From contig CM062292.1 of the NCBI GenBank assembly GCA_031216915.1, forward strand, positions 207,349,262-207,413,261: a stretch of DNA of 64,000 bases. The letters are read 5' to 3'. This document shows positions 24,033 to 34,200 of this stretch, in pieces. Under the pieces are notes generated by a model. The model made no database searches. It was given only the letters and a program-made list of their open reading frames with translations, and was not told the origin of the DNA. How positions within the stretch are numbered: the first letter of the stretch is position 1; each line of letters starts with the position of its first letter. This DNA comes from Pictodentalium vernedei. Taxonomy: Eukaryota > Mollusca > Scaphopoda > Dentaliida > Dentaliidae. The translations under genes and the position numbers were made by a program.

Positions 24033-26336
24033 GTGACATGTCAGACAAGTGTCTTGTTTTCACATTTGCCTGTTCTACAAAAAATAGTTATGGCTATGAC
24101 TAACGTGGGGCACCAAGTTGAACTGAGCACGTACCTTAAATGGGACTCAGAGTTGACTAAAGTATTTACAATCAAAGAGTCGAATGACCAACGAAAACAA
24201 CGCTCATATGTCACTCATATTCAGTGCAGGATTTGCTTCCAGAACGCCGACGCGATAAAATCGCATGGGAGCTGCACAGGCAAAGCCAAAAAAGATATGC
24301 TAAACTACGTAACTGGAACTGATTACATCTCAAAATTCAATTTAATTAGACATATTAGTGGCAAAGCACATCGCATTGCATTAGCTAGTGCTCCTCAAAT
24401 TGACGAAACAGTGGTGGGGTCTCCCTCTGACTTCGAATCGTCGTCGGTTGCAAGACAGCCTAGAATAACCGAAACACTTCAGAAAGCGTCGAAAGATGCT
24501 TATGTGAAACTGTTCAACACAGTCTACAACCTTGTCATACATGGAAAATCGTTCAAAGACTTTGAACATGTTGTTCTCATTCAAAAACAAAATGGTGTTA
24601 ACCTACTGAAAGGTAAACAATCTAATCATGTTTGTTCAGAAATGACAAGGGTATTGGCAAGCGTTTTACGAGAAGAAATTACAAAAATTATAAATTCCAA
24701 AGTTGCTTTCTCTATTTTATCGGATGGAAGTCAACCCAAAAAAACCGGCTCAGAAATCGAACTCATTTATATACGAATTGTTGAAACAGGTGTTCCTAAA
24801 TATTATTGTGTAGGCATGCAAGATATGAGTCACTTCGGTGGATCAGATGCAGCATCTATTAAGTCAGCTATTGACGACGTGTTTCTTAATAAATTAAAAA
24901 TAGATGGTGATGATTATGTCAAAAAGCTTGTTTCTGTCACAGCAGACGGCGCCTCTGTAAACACTGGGATTTATTCTGGCCTTTTCACGAGAATGACAGA
25001 ATTGCGACCAAGTTTAATAAGTATACACTGTATCGCTCATAGGGCCGAACTTGTAGCACATGATGCTTTTTTGAGTTCTACTCACTTGAGAAATGTGGAA
25101 GAGTTTTACATAGCAAACTACAACTTTCTGAAACGGTCAGGGAAAGTTTGTTCTTGTGTAAAAGCGGCATGTAGTGCCAGTGGTATAACATTTTATCCAC
25201 TTCCCAAAATTCACGGTACGCGTTTTCAACATCATCGTAGAAGGGGTTTAGATCGACTGATAAAAATGTGGTTCCCCCTAAAAGTTACTTATGAAAATTC
25301 TGTTTGTTCTGGAGGATGTAAAGGTGATGTTCAAGCTAAACTTCAAGGTTTTATCAAAAAACTATCTGATTATACATTCTTGACATCAGTTTGTGTGTAT
25401 AGGGATATCCTAGAAGCACTTGCATTACTGTGTATAGAGTTTGAAAAAGAAAATATAGCTGCATTTAATGTTAGAACTGAACTCATTAAAACTAAGGAAA
25501 AACTTAAAAAACTACAAGATGATTTAACATCTCTTGATGAGCTTAATATGGATCACTTTAACAGGTTACGTGTGGACAAAGATCAGTGTTATATGCTTGA
25601 AATGAAATACCCTAAAGCTGGGCATGAGAGAAAGAAAAAAGCAAATAGAGAGTACACTTGCTTAGAAACAGAAATGAAAAATGTTGAGAAAGCAACAGAA
25701 ACCGCACAGAAAATAAAAGATACAGTTATAACAAAGCTCTTAACATCATATGTGCAACGATTCGAGTCATTCGAAAATGAAATATTTGAAGCAATGTTAT
25801 GTTTTGATCCTCAAAACTGGGACATCACAAATAAATCATATGGGCTGGAGTCAATTGCTTATCTTGAGGATAAATTCAGTGCTATTTTATCACAAAGTGG
25901 TTATGACAGCAAATGCATCAAGAAAGAGTGGAGTAATTTTAAAATTGAAATTAAAGCCAAATTTCCAAAACACCCAAAGAATTCATGTGAAGGAGTCTGG
26001 TCATACATCTTTAACTTTAAAAAGAATGTTTTTCCAAATCTGTGTATTCTCGCAGAAGTTGTGTTGGCTGTGTCTGCATCAAACTGCACAGTCGAGCGTG
26101 GTTTTAGCTACTTAACTCACACCCTTAGTAACAGGAGGTTGTCACTAAAATACCGCAATCTTGAATCATATGTCATTGTCAGAAATAACCAGAGCAATTG
26201 GTCGAATGATAAGAAATACTATATTCTTGAAAAGGCTGTTGACAAGTACTTATCTAAGTGTCGCAGAATAAGAGCAGCAACTAAAACCAAGTTGGGTTGT
26301 TGTGATGATGACAGCATACCATTAAAAAAAAATTAA
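24033..26336 (+). CDS. hAT transposase, ZNF862/KIAA1586-like (767 aa)
   Basis: This is a cut-and-paste transposase acting in the nucleus on the terminal repeats. An N-terminal zinc-finger-like region has C65, C68, H78, C81, H107 and H113. The RNase H-like core starts near residue 225: D231 (ILSDGSQ) and D305 (TADGAS) are the first two catalytic acidic residues by position, and C333-x2-H336 (HCIAH) is the conserved hAT motif. A helical, probably coiled-coil insertion follows (~480-570). E688 in SNCTVERGFS is the likely third acidic residue, in a typical C-terminal hAT dimerisation segment (~670-718). The frame is uninterrupted, so activity is possible. The first ATG has G at -3; the ATG of residue 20 (24090) has G at -3 and +4 and may be the real start. 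The stop follows an A9 run, after which an acidic tail stays open in another frame. Relatives have been domesticated as host genes, but the intact ends argue for a transposon. Confidence 0.9.
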   Translation: MTCQTSVLFSHLPVLQKIVMAMTNVGHQVELSTYLKWDSELTKVFTIKESNDQRKQRSYVTHIQCRICFQNADAIKSHGSCTGKAKKDMLNYVTGTDYISKFNLIRHISGKAHRIALASAPQIDETVVGSPSDFESSSVARQPRITETLQKASKDAYVKLFNTVYNLVIHGKSFKDFEHVVLIQKQNGVNLLKGKQSNHVCSEMTRVLASVLREEITKIINSKVAFSILSDGSQPKKTGSEIELIYIRIVETGVPKYYCVGMQDMSHFGGSDAASIKSAIDDVFLNKLKIDGDDYVKKLVSVTADGASVNTGIYSGLFTRMTELRPSLISIHCIAHRAELVAHDAFLSSTHLRNVEEFYIANYNFLKRSGKVCSCVKAACSASGITFYPLPKIHGTRFQHHRRRGLDRLIKMWFPLKVTYENSVCSGGCKGDVQAKLQGFIKKLSDYTFLTSVCVYRDILEALALLCIEFEKENIAAFNVRTELIKTKEKLKKLQDDLTSLDELNMDHFNRLRVDKDQCYMLEMKYPKAGHERKKKANREYTCLETEMKNVEKATETAQKIKDTVITKLLTSYVQRFESFENEIFEAMLCFDPQNWDITNKSYGLESIAYLEDKFSAILSQSGYDSKCIKKEWSNFKIEIKAKFPKHPKNSCEGVWSYIFNFKKNVFPNLCILAEVVLAVSASNCTVERGFSYLTHTLSNRRLSLKYRNLESYVIVRNNQSNWSNDKKYYILEKAVDKYLSKCRRIRAATKTKLGCCDDDSIPLKKN
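26324..26332 (+). other. A9 homopolymer at the transposase 3' end
   Basis: Nine A residues occur just before the TAA stop at 26334-26336. With one A fewer the transposase frame would run on into the acidic frame ending at 26535. The run is therefore the likely site of a one-base insertion, a sequencing error or ribosomal/polymerase slippage. Confidence 0.7.
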
Positions 26337-26535
26337 AACTGACAATGCTCATTTGGCAGCAGCAGTTGAAGCTGACGGTGACTCGGATGTTAATTTTGAT
26401 TCTGATCTTGATGATTCCGACTATTGCCCTTCTTGTGATACTGATGAAAGTTATTCAGACAATTCTGTCGAGATTTCTGAGGAAGAACTTTTGGCAGATG
26501 GTGAGATGAATAATGCCGAACGAGAGGAAGATTAG
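26326..26535 (+). pseudogene. Acidic C-terminal tail frame, +1 relative to the transposase
   Basis: About 69 codons stay open in the frame one base ahead of the transposase and end at TAG 26533-26535. The peptide is rich in Asp, Glu and Ser (DSDLDDSDY, EISEEELL) with a CPSC pair, a composition that would be unusual by chance in this AT-rich DNA. No ATG opens it upstream of the acidic region. I infer it was the original C-terminus of the transposase (total ~836 residues), now out of frame through the A9 run. It could also be a non-translated remnant. Confidence 0.55.
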
Positions 26536-27713
26536 AAACTTTATTTTGTAATTTGATCTTCCAAGTTACAAAACAAAGTTTATAATCTTTTTTTATTACT
26601 TGTTTAGTATTAATTTGCAGAATACATGGGTTTGATTTATAGTAATCATGTTACTCATTCAAACGATATGATAGCTGCAAAAAGCAGCTGGCCCTAATCG
26701 CCTATTCACAAAAATCACCATTCAAATTTCTTTTTTTTTATTTGCACCTAAATACATGTAACCTACTCTTTGTCTACCTCTCATTGGAATTAGCCAAATG
26801 AGCTTGTTCCAATGAGAGGGTCCGGTCATAAGCTGAACTTACAAAAAATTGAAGAATTAGAAATTGTGACATTTGAAAGGCAATTGTGTGAATAACATTG
26901 GCCATTACGTTAATAGGTAAATAGTTAACTGTTACCAACCACCCAAGATATGGGTGTTAACTGTTTAGTTACTATTTTTGTTCAGCGTTTTGGAAGACTT
27001 GACTAAAGTTTTTAAAACAAACGGTAATTTATTTTGAAAAAGACTCTTCAGAGTGCAGTGGAAAGCAACACTGTTTGTGTTTCTCTCAGGTGTTTTAAAA
27101 TTACTGATAATGCTTTCAAATTCAGTGAATATTTTTCTTTAGCTTACTGAATCACACCAAGTCACTGCTGCGTTGCAGCCCAAGTCTTCATTCCTTGGCT
27201 TATTTGACAACGTGGTGCAATACTCAATAATGTGGAAAAAGATTGTCATTAAAAGATATCTTGGGTAATACCCTTTAGGCCTTAGTTTTGTTTTTCTTCA
27301 GTTGGACTTGGTACTTAGTAACATTGGTTCAACTTTGGGGGTTGTTGGCTTGTAGAGATCTGATCTGAGTCTGTAAGGAGTAACAATAATAATTGAAGTC
27401 AAAGTCTCGTCGTGTTACTGCATATGTAAAGACTCTGATGATTTTTACATACATGTATGTATGTGTCCTGTTTTGTAAGTTACAGTATACTGCAATGTAT
27501 TGAAATTTGGTACATGTATAGACATAATAGTATAGTGAAAACAGCCTGAAACTGACTGAATGTTATGTCTCAAGTGGAACTACATGTACATCTGGGATCC
27601 CACATGCAGTTTTACCTGAAATATTCCAGGCAAGCTGCCTGTACTTAATTTCACTGAGAGGAGCTCATCCCAAGATATAATTTTATTTTTTATCCTTAGA
27701 CCTTTGATCTAAG
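26536..27713. other. Non-coding 3' part of the hAT element
   Basis: No frame of convincing length or composition is seen on either strand. A perfect 13-bp stem (CCTCTCATTGGAA at 26777-26789 with its complement at 26807-26819) encloses a 17-base loop. TACATGTA-like words recur (around 26754, 27450, 27513 and 27583). I found no clear AATAAA signal. A long 3' non-coding stretch is unusual for a compact hAT element and may hold inserted or captured DNA. Confidence 0.5.
26777..26819. repeat. Perfect 13-bp inverted repeat with 17-base loop
   Basis: CCTCTCATTGGAA (26777-26789) and TTCCAATGAGAGG (26807-26819) are exact complements. The function is unknown; possibly a remnant of a small fold-back insertion or an RNA hairpin. 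Confidence 0.75.
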
Positions 27714-27846
27714 TTTACCCCTCAGTCAACTCAGTTTACTAAACTTCTGATGTCCTCATTTCACCCTGATGGTCTGTTCAGAACAGACCATCAGGGTGAA
27801 ATGAGGACATCAGAAGTTTATTAAACTGAGTTGACTGAGGGGTAAA
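27714..27846. repeat. Near-perfect 66-bp palindrome with one-base centre
   Basis: Arms 27714-27779 and 27781-27846 are reverse complements, apart from one mismatch (CTAAAC against TTAAAC context), around the single base at 27780. The arm contains CCCTCAGTCAACTCAG and CACCCTGATGGTCTGTTC. Arms this long and this well matched imply a recent origin or continual correction. RNA from either strand would form a long hairpin. Confidence 0.92.
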
Positions 27847-27851
27847 GATCT

Positions 27852-27867
27852 CAGACGTGGATATAAC
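27852..27867 (+). repeat. Internal copy of the hAT 5' terminus
   Basis: CAGACGTGGATATAAC matches the element's first 15 bases exactly and is then followed by ACGAG, similar to the GCGAG beyond the 5' end. It lies between the two palindromes. It could be the end of a nested related element or a copied terminus; I see no matching second end nearby. Confidence 0.75.
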
Positions 27868-27871
27868 ACGA

Positions 27872-27940
27872 GATCAAACTAAGATGAGGGGACCTAGGAT
27901 ACAGTAACTGTATCCTAGGTCCCCTCATCTTAGTTTGATC
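27872..27940. repeat. Perfect 34-bp palindrome with one-base centre
   Basis: Arms 27872-27905 and 27907-27940 are exact reverse complements around the base at 27906. The arm includes CTAAGATGAGGGGACCTAGG. Weaker pairing continues for a few bases outside. It starts only four bases after the internal copy of the terminus. Confidence 0.92.
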
Positions 27941-28127
27941 TGGTGTCCTGGCTCAATACCATCACACCAAAGTGAACTGAGTTGAGGTTACCGGGATCAA
28001 AGTTTCCTCCATTCCAGGAAAGATCCTTGAAATTCTCTAAATTCTGTTCCTGTCCATAAGGCTGTGTTATATGCACAGTGCTCATACTCTTTCTGTCAAT
28101 TTCTCAATGTTATTTGTGATTCTTCAA

Positions 28128-28217
28128 ATTGCTCGCCTTGAGTTAATTTAGGAGAGCTGCTCGTTACTCGCCCAGAGCTTATTTTAGGAGAGCTCCTAGT
28201 TGCTCACCTTCATTTTT
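28128..28217. repeat. Subterminal repeats at the 3' end of the hAT element
   Basis: Two 26-bp direct repeats beginning TTTAGGAGAGCT (28147-28172 and 28183-28208) match at 22 of 26 positions and each end in a CTCGCC/CTCACC word. ATTGCTCGCC at 28128-28137 is the exact inverse of GGCGAGCAAT near the 5' end. Repeated subterminal words are a known hAT feature used for transposase binding. Confidence 0.75.
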
Positions 28218-28233
28218 CTTACGTCCAGGTCTG
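28218..28233 (-). repeat. 3' terminal inverted repeat of the hAT element
   Basis: The reverse complement of CTTACGTCCAGGTCTG pairs with the 5' terminus at 13 of 16 positions and ends at the start of the TATATT target duplication. Confidence 0.85.
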
Positions 28234-28239
28234 TATATT
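28234..28239. repeat. 3' target-site duplication of the hAT element
   Basis: TATATT resumes the subrepeat phrase TATATTGTATTCAAAGC. It corresponds to TATAAT at 23788-23793, with one base changed. Confidence 0.75.
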
Positions 28240-31200
28240 GTATTCAAAGCATCAGATGAAAGGCTTACTGGAAATATCAAGACCTCAGTGGAAACTACAA
28301 CTCGACTGACAGACATTACGCATTTTGAACATGGAGAACTAAAATGGCCGCCATGGGTTTAGCAAGAAGGGACCAGATGGAGAGAGAAAAATAACAACAT
28401 GTCTCATCAGGGAATATATTTTCTGATTATTGTTTTCAATGGTCTAGGACGTCACGAGACATTCAGCTGGTAGGAAAATTATGGAAGCCTATATTGTATT
28501 CAAAGCGGAAGATGAAAGGCTTACCGAAAATATCAAGACCTCAGTGGAAATTATAACTGGACTGACAGACATTACGAATATTTTCCTTGGAGACCTCAAA
28601 TGGTTGCCATGGTTTTAGCAAGACTGGACCAGCAGGAGAGAGAAAAATAACAATATGCCTCATCAAGGGATATAGTTCTTGATCATTGTTATCAATGGCT
28701 TAGGATGTCTCCAGGCTTTCAGCTCAAAACCAAGACCTGTATTTTCTGCTCTCCCAGGAAGAATTTCAGCATGCTGAAAAGAATCATCCAATGATGCATC
28801 TGGCTATAATTACCCGACCGGATGTTGACGTCAAATCTGCAAACATGCTGTTATTTGTCTGGGCAGATTTTGTTTCACACGGGGGTTCTTCATACTCTCT
28901 GTTGGTGGATTTTGTTTCATGGGGGTGTGAGAGTTGTGCGTCTCATCCACACACCTTCAATGTGAATGCTGTGAGACAACAAAAGAGTATACAAAATGGA
29001 AGTCGAAGATATGATATGTGGAAAGTTTGAAATATGAATGAAAACCACATATGCCAAGGGACTCTTTTACCATTGTCAGGGTTGCTTCTGTTAGAAAACA
29101 AAATATGGTTGCCATGAGAGCAGTCAGAATGGACAAGATCTGAGAAGAACAATAACCTGCGTGATCTAGGAATATATTTCCTTATTGCTAGGATGGATTA
29201 AACTGCCAATGCTGAACTATAAATCAATGGATTAAATTACTATGCTCACTCTCAATGCTGATTTGATGGATGGTATAAGATTATGTACAAGTGTTATCGG
29301 GTAAATGGATGCCGCTTTGTTGTATTTGTAGAAAGGTTCAGTAATTATTTAATCTTTCAGCCCTACATGATAAAATTATTGCTGATCCTCATCCCAGTTT
29401 GGTATTTATTTTCTTTGCTCTTCAACTGCCAGTGTTTTCCTTTTTATTGAAATATTTTTGCTTAACAGTTTGAAGGAGTTATGGGAGCCGCAGGCTGAGC
29501 AACAGGAAATGGACACCTGTATCCCTTGGGCATACAGGGTGGAATTATGCTCATGAAAGAATCTGTCAAGGCTGAAATAGGCCATAATGCATTTTATAGA
29601 TGCTGGATTTGAGTCAACATGAATTTATGTTGAGTTGCTAATAAAGAGGCCACAAACATTCTCCATATAAAATTATCTAAGCCTATATTGTATTTGAAGC
29701 ATCAGATGAAAGGCTTAATGGAAATATCAAGACCTCAGTGGATACTACAACTCGACTTACAGACATTACGCATTTTTAACATGGAGAACTGAAATGGCTG
29801 CCATGGGTTTAGCAAGAAGGGACCAGATGTAGAGAGAAAAATAACAACATGTCTCATCAGGGAATATATTTCCTGATTATTGTTATCAATGGTCTAGGAC
29901 GTCACAAGACATTTAGCTGGTAGGAAAATTATGGAAGCCTATATTGTATTCAAAGTGGAAGATGAAAGGCTTACCGAAAATATCAAGACCTCAATGGAAA
30001 CTATAACCGGACTGACAGACATTACAAACATTTTCCTTGGAGACCTCAAATGGTGCCATGGTTTTAGCAAGACTGGACCAGAAGGAGAGAGAAAAATAAT
30101 ATGCCTCATCAAGGGATATAGTTCTTGATCATTGTTATCAATGGCTTAGGACGTCTCCAGGCTTTCAGCTCAAAACCGAGACCTGTATTTTCTGCTCTCC
30201 CAGGAAGAATTTCAGCATGCAGAAAAGAATCATCCAATGATGCAGCCGGCTATAATTACCCGACCGGATGTTGACGTCAAATTTGCAAACATGCTGTTAT
30301 TTGTCTGGGCAGATTTTGTTTCACAAATGTGTTCTTCATACTCTCTGTTGGTGGATTTTGTTTGATGGGGGTGTGAGAGTTGTACGTCTCATCCACACAC
30401 CTTCAATGTGAATGCTGTGAGACAACAAAAGAGTATACAAAATGGAAGTCGAAGATATGATATGTGGAAAGTTTGAAATATGAATGAAAACCACATATGC
30501 CAAGGGCCTCTTTTTTCATTGTCAGGGTTGCTTCTGTTAGGAAACAAAATATGGTTGCCATGAGAGCAGTCAGAATGGACAACATCTGAGAAGAACAATA
30601 ACCTGCCTGATCTAGGAATATATTTCCTTATTGCTAGGATGGATTAAACTGCCAATGCTGAACTATAAATCAATGGATTAAATTACTATTCTCACTCTCA
30701 ATGCTGATTTGATGGATGGTATAAGATTATGTACAAGTGTTATCGGGTAAACGGATGCTGCTTTGTTGTATTTGTAGAAAGGTTCAGTAATTATTTAATC
30801 TTTCAGCCCTACATGATAAAATTATTGCTGATCCTCATCCCAGTTTGGTATTTATTTTCTTTGCTCATCAACTGCCAGTGTTTTCCTTTTTATTGATATA
30901 TTTTTGCTTAACAGTTTGAAGGAGTTATGGGAGCCACAGGCTGAGCAACAGGAAATGGACACCTGTATCCCTTGGGCATACAGGGTGGAATTATACTCAT
31001 GAAAGAATCCGTCAAGGCTGAAATAGGCCATAATGCATTTTACAGATGCTGGATTTGAGTCAACATGAATTTATGTTGAGTTGCTAATAATGAGGCCACA
31101 AACATTCTCCATATAAAATTATGGAAGCCTATATTGTATTCAAAGCATCAGATGAAAGGCTTACTGGAAATATCAAGACCTCAGTGGAAACTACAACTCG

Positions 31201-34200
31201 ACTGACAGACATTACGCATTTTGAACATGGAGAACTAAAATGGCTGCCATGGGTTTAGCAAGAAGGGACCAGATGGAGAGAGAAAAATAACAACATGTCT
31301 CATCAGGGAATATATTTCCTGATTATTGTTATCAATGGTCTTGGATGTCACGAGACATTTAGCTGGTAGGAAAAGTATGGAAGCCTATATTGTATTCAAA
31401 GCGGAAGATGAAAGGCTTACCGAAAATATCAAGACCTCAGTGGAAACTATAACCGGACTGACAGACATTACAAATATTTTCCTTGGAGACCTCAAATGGT
31501 TGCCATGGTTTTAGCAAGACTGGACGAGAAGGAGAGAGAAAAATAATATGCCTCATCAAGGGATATAGTTCTTGATCATTGTTATCAATGGCTTAGGACG
31601 TCTCCAGGCTTTCAACTCAAAACCGAGACCTGTATTTTCTGCTCTCCCAGGAAGAATTTCAGCATGCTGAAAAGAATCATCCATTGATGCAGCCGGCTAT
31701 ATATTACCCGACTGGATGTTGACGTCAAATTTGCAAACATGCTGTTATTTGTCTGGGCAGATTTTGTTTCACAAGGGTGTTCTTCATACTCTCTGTTGGT
31801 GGATTTTATTTCATGGGAGTGTGAGAGTTGTATGTCTCATCCACACACCTTCAATGTGAATGCTGTTAGACAACAAAAGAGTATACAAAATGGAAGTCGA
31901 AGATATGATATGTGGAAAGTTTGAAATATGAATGAAAACCAGATATGCCACGGGCCTCTTTTATCATTGTCAGGGTTGCTTCTGTTAGAAAACTTAATAT
32001 GGTTGCCATGAGAGCAGTCAGAATGGGCAACATCTGAGAAGAACAATAATCTGCCTGATCTAGGAATATATTTCCTTATTGCTAGGATGGATTAAACTGC
32101 CAATGCTGAACTATAAATCAATGGATTAAATTACTATTCTCACTCCCAATGCTGATTTGATGGATGGTATAAGATTATGTACAAGTGTTATTGGGTAAAT
32201 GGATGCGGCTTTGTTGTATTTGTAGAAAGGTTCAGTAATTATTTAATCCTTTAGTCCTACAGGATAAAATTATTACTGATCCTCATCGCAGTTTGGTATT
32301 TATTTTCTTTGCTCATCCACTGCCAGTGTTTTCCTTTTATTGAAATATTTATGCTTAACAGTTTGAAGGGGTTATGGGAGCCGCAGGCTGAGCAACAGGA
32401 AATGGACACCTGTATGCATTGGGCTTCCAGGTTGGAATTATGCTCATGAAAGAATCTGTCAAGGCGGAAATAGGCTATAATGATTTTACAGATGCTGGAT
32501 TTGAGTCAACATGAATTTATGTTGAGTTGCTAATAATGAGGCCACAAACATTCTCCATATAAAATTATGGAAGCCTATATTGTATTCAAAGCATCAGATG
32601 AAAGGCTTACTGGAAATATCAAGACCTCAGTGGAAACTACAACTCGACTGACAGACATTACGCATTTTGAACATGGAGAACTAAAATGGCTGCCATGGGT
32701 TTAGCAAGAAGGGACCAGATGGAGAGAGAAAAATAACAACATGTCTCATCAGGGAATATATTTTCTGATTATTGTTTTCAATGGTCTAGGACGTCACGAG
32801 ACATTCAGCTGGTAGGAAAATTTTGGAAGCCTATATTGTATTCAAAGCGGAAGATGAAAGGCTTACCGAAAATATCAAGACCTCAGTGGAAATTATAACC
32901 GGACTGACAGACATTACGAATATTTTCCTTGGAGACCTCAAATGGTTGCCATGGTTTTAGCAAGACTGGACCAGCAGGAGAGAGAAAAATAACAATATGC
33001 CTCATCAAGGGATATAGTTCTTGATCATTGTTATCAATGGCTTAGGATGTCTCCAGGCTTTCAGCTCAAAACCAAGACCTGTATTTTCTGCTCTCCCAGG
33101 AAGAATTTCAGCATGCTGAAAAGAATCATCCAATGATGCATCTGGCTATAATTACCCGACCGGATGTTGACGTCAAATCTGCAAACATGCTGTTATTTGT
33201 CTGGGCAGATTTTGTTTCACACGGGTGTTCTTCATACTCTCTGTTGGTGGATTTTGTTTCATGGGGGTGTGAGAGTTGTGCGTCTCATCCACACACCTTC
33301 AATGTGAATGCTGTGAGACAACAAAAGAGTATACAAAATGGAAGTCGAAGATATGATATGTGGAAAGTTTGAAATATGAATGAAAACCACATATGCCAAG
33401 GGACTCTTTTACCATTGTCAGGGTTGCTTCTGTTAGAAAACAAAATATGGTTGCCATGAGAGCAGTCAGAATGGACAAGATCTGAGAAGAACAATAATCT
33501 GCCTGATCTAGGAATATATTTCCTTATTGCTAGGATGGATTAAACTGCCAATGCTGAACTATAAATCAATGGATTAAATTACTATGCTCACTCTCAATGC
33601 TGATTTGATGGATGGTATAAGATTATGTACAAGTGTTATCGGGTAAATGGATGCCGCTTTGTTGTATTTGTAGAAAGGTTCAGTAATTATTTAATCTTTC
33701 AGCCCTACATGATAAAATTATTGCTGATCCTCATCCCAGTTTGGTATTTATTTTCTTTGCTCTTCAACTGCCAGTGTTTTCCTTTTTATTGAAATATTTT
33801 TGCTTAACAGTTTGAAGGAGTTATGGGAGCCGCAGGCTGAGCAACAGGAAATGGACACCTGTATCCCTTGGGCATACAGGGTGGAATTATGCTCATGAAA
33901 GAATCTGTCAAGGCTGAAATAGGCCATAATGCATTTTATAGATGCTGGATTTGAGTCAACATGAATTTATGTTGAGTTGCTAATAAAGAGGCCACAAACA
34001 TTCTCCATATAAAATTATCTAAGCCTATATTGTATTTGAAGCATCAGATGAAAGGCTTAATGGAAATATCAAGACCTCAGTGGACACTACAACTCGGCTT
34101 ACAGACATTACGCATTTTTAACATGGAGAACTGAAATGGCTGCCATGGGTTTAGCAAGAAGGGACCAGATGTAGAGAGAAAAATAACAACATGTCTCATC

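Larger units (their letters stand above)
23794..28233 (+). mobile_element. Apparently complete hAT-superfamily DNA transposon, 4440 bp
   Basis: The element sits in the first subrepeat of monomer m15. Its ends are imperfect 16-bp terminal inverted repeats, and its subterminal regions are rich in GCGAG/CTCGC words. It carries an uninterrupted 767-codon transposase in plus orientation, followed by ~1.7 kb of largely non-coding DNA with two palindromes. Base composition and lack of internal repeats set it apart from the satellite. CpG-rich runs near the 5' end suggest limited decay. The C-terminal dimerisation segment, the D/D/E candidate residues and the CxxH motif identify hAT. The 6-bp target duplication is not the 8 bp usual for the superfamily. 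The empty site in a closely related monomer shows it inserted after those two monomers separated. Confidence 0.9.

Noticed and set aside
24033-26336. Transposase as a domesticated host gene (ZNF862-like)
   Set aside because: Matching terminal inverted repeats, a target duplication and an empty paralogous site show it is part of a mobile element in a satellite array.
26324-26340. Proven programmed frameshift joining transposase and acidic tail
   Set aside because: An A9 run alone is not enough evidence; a one-base insertion or sequencing error is equally likely.
27714-27940. Separate fold-back elements inserted in the transposon
   Set aside because: No target duplications could be defined around either palindrome, so I list them only as palindromes.
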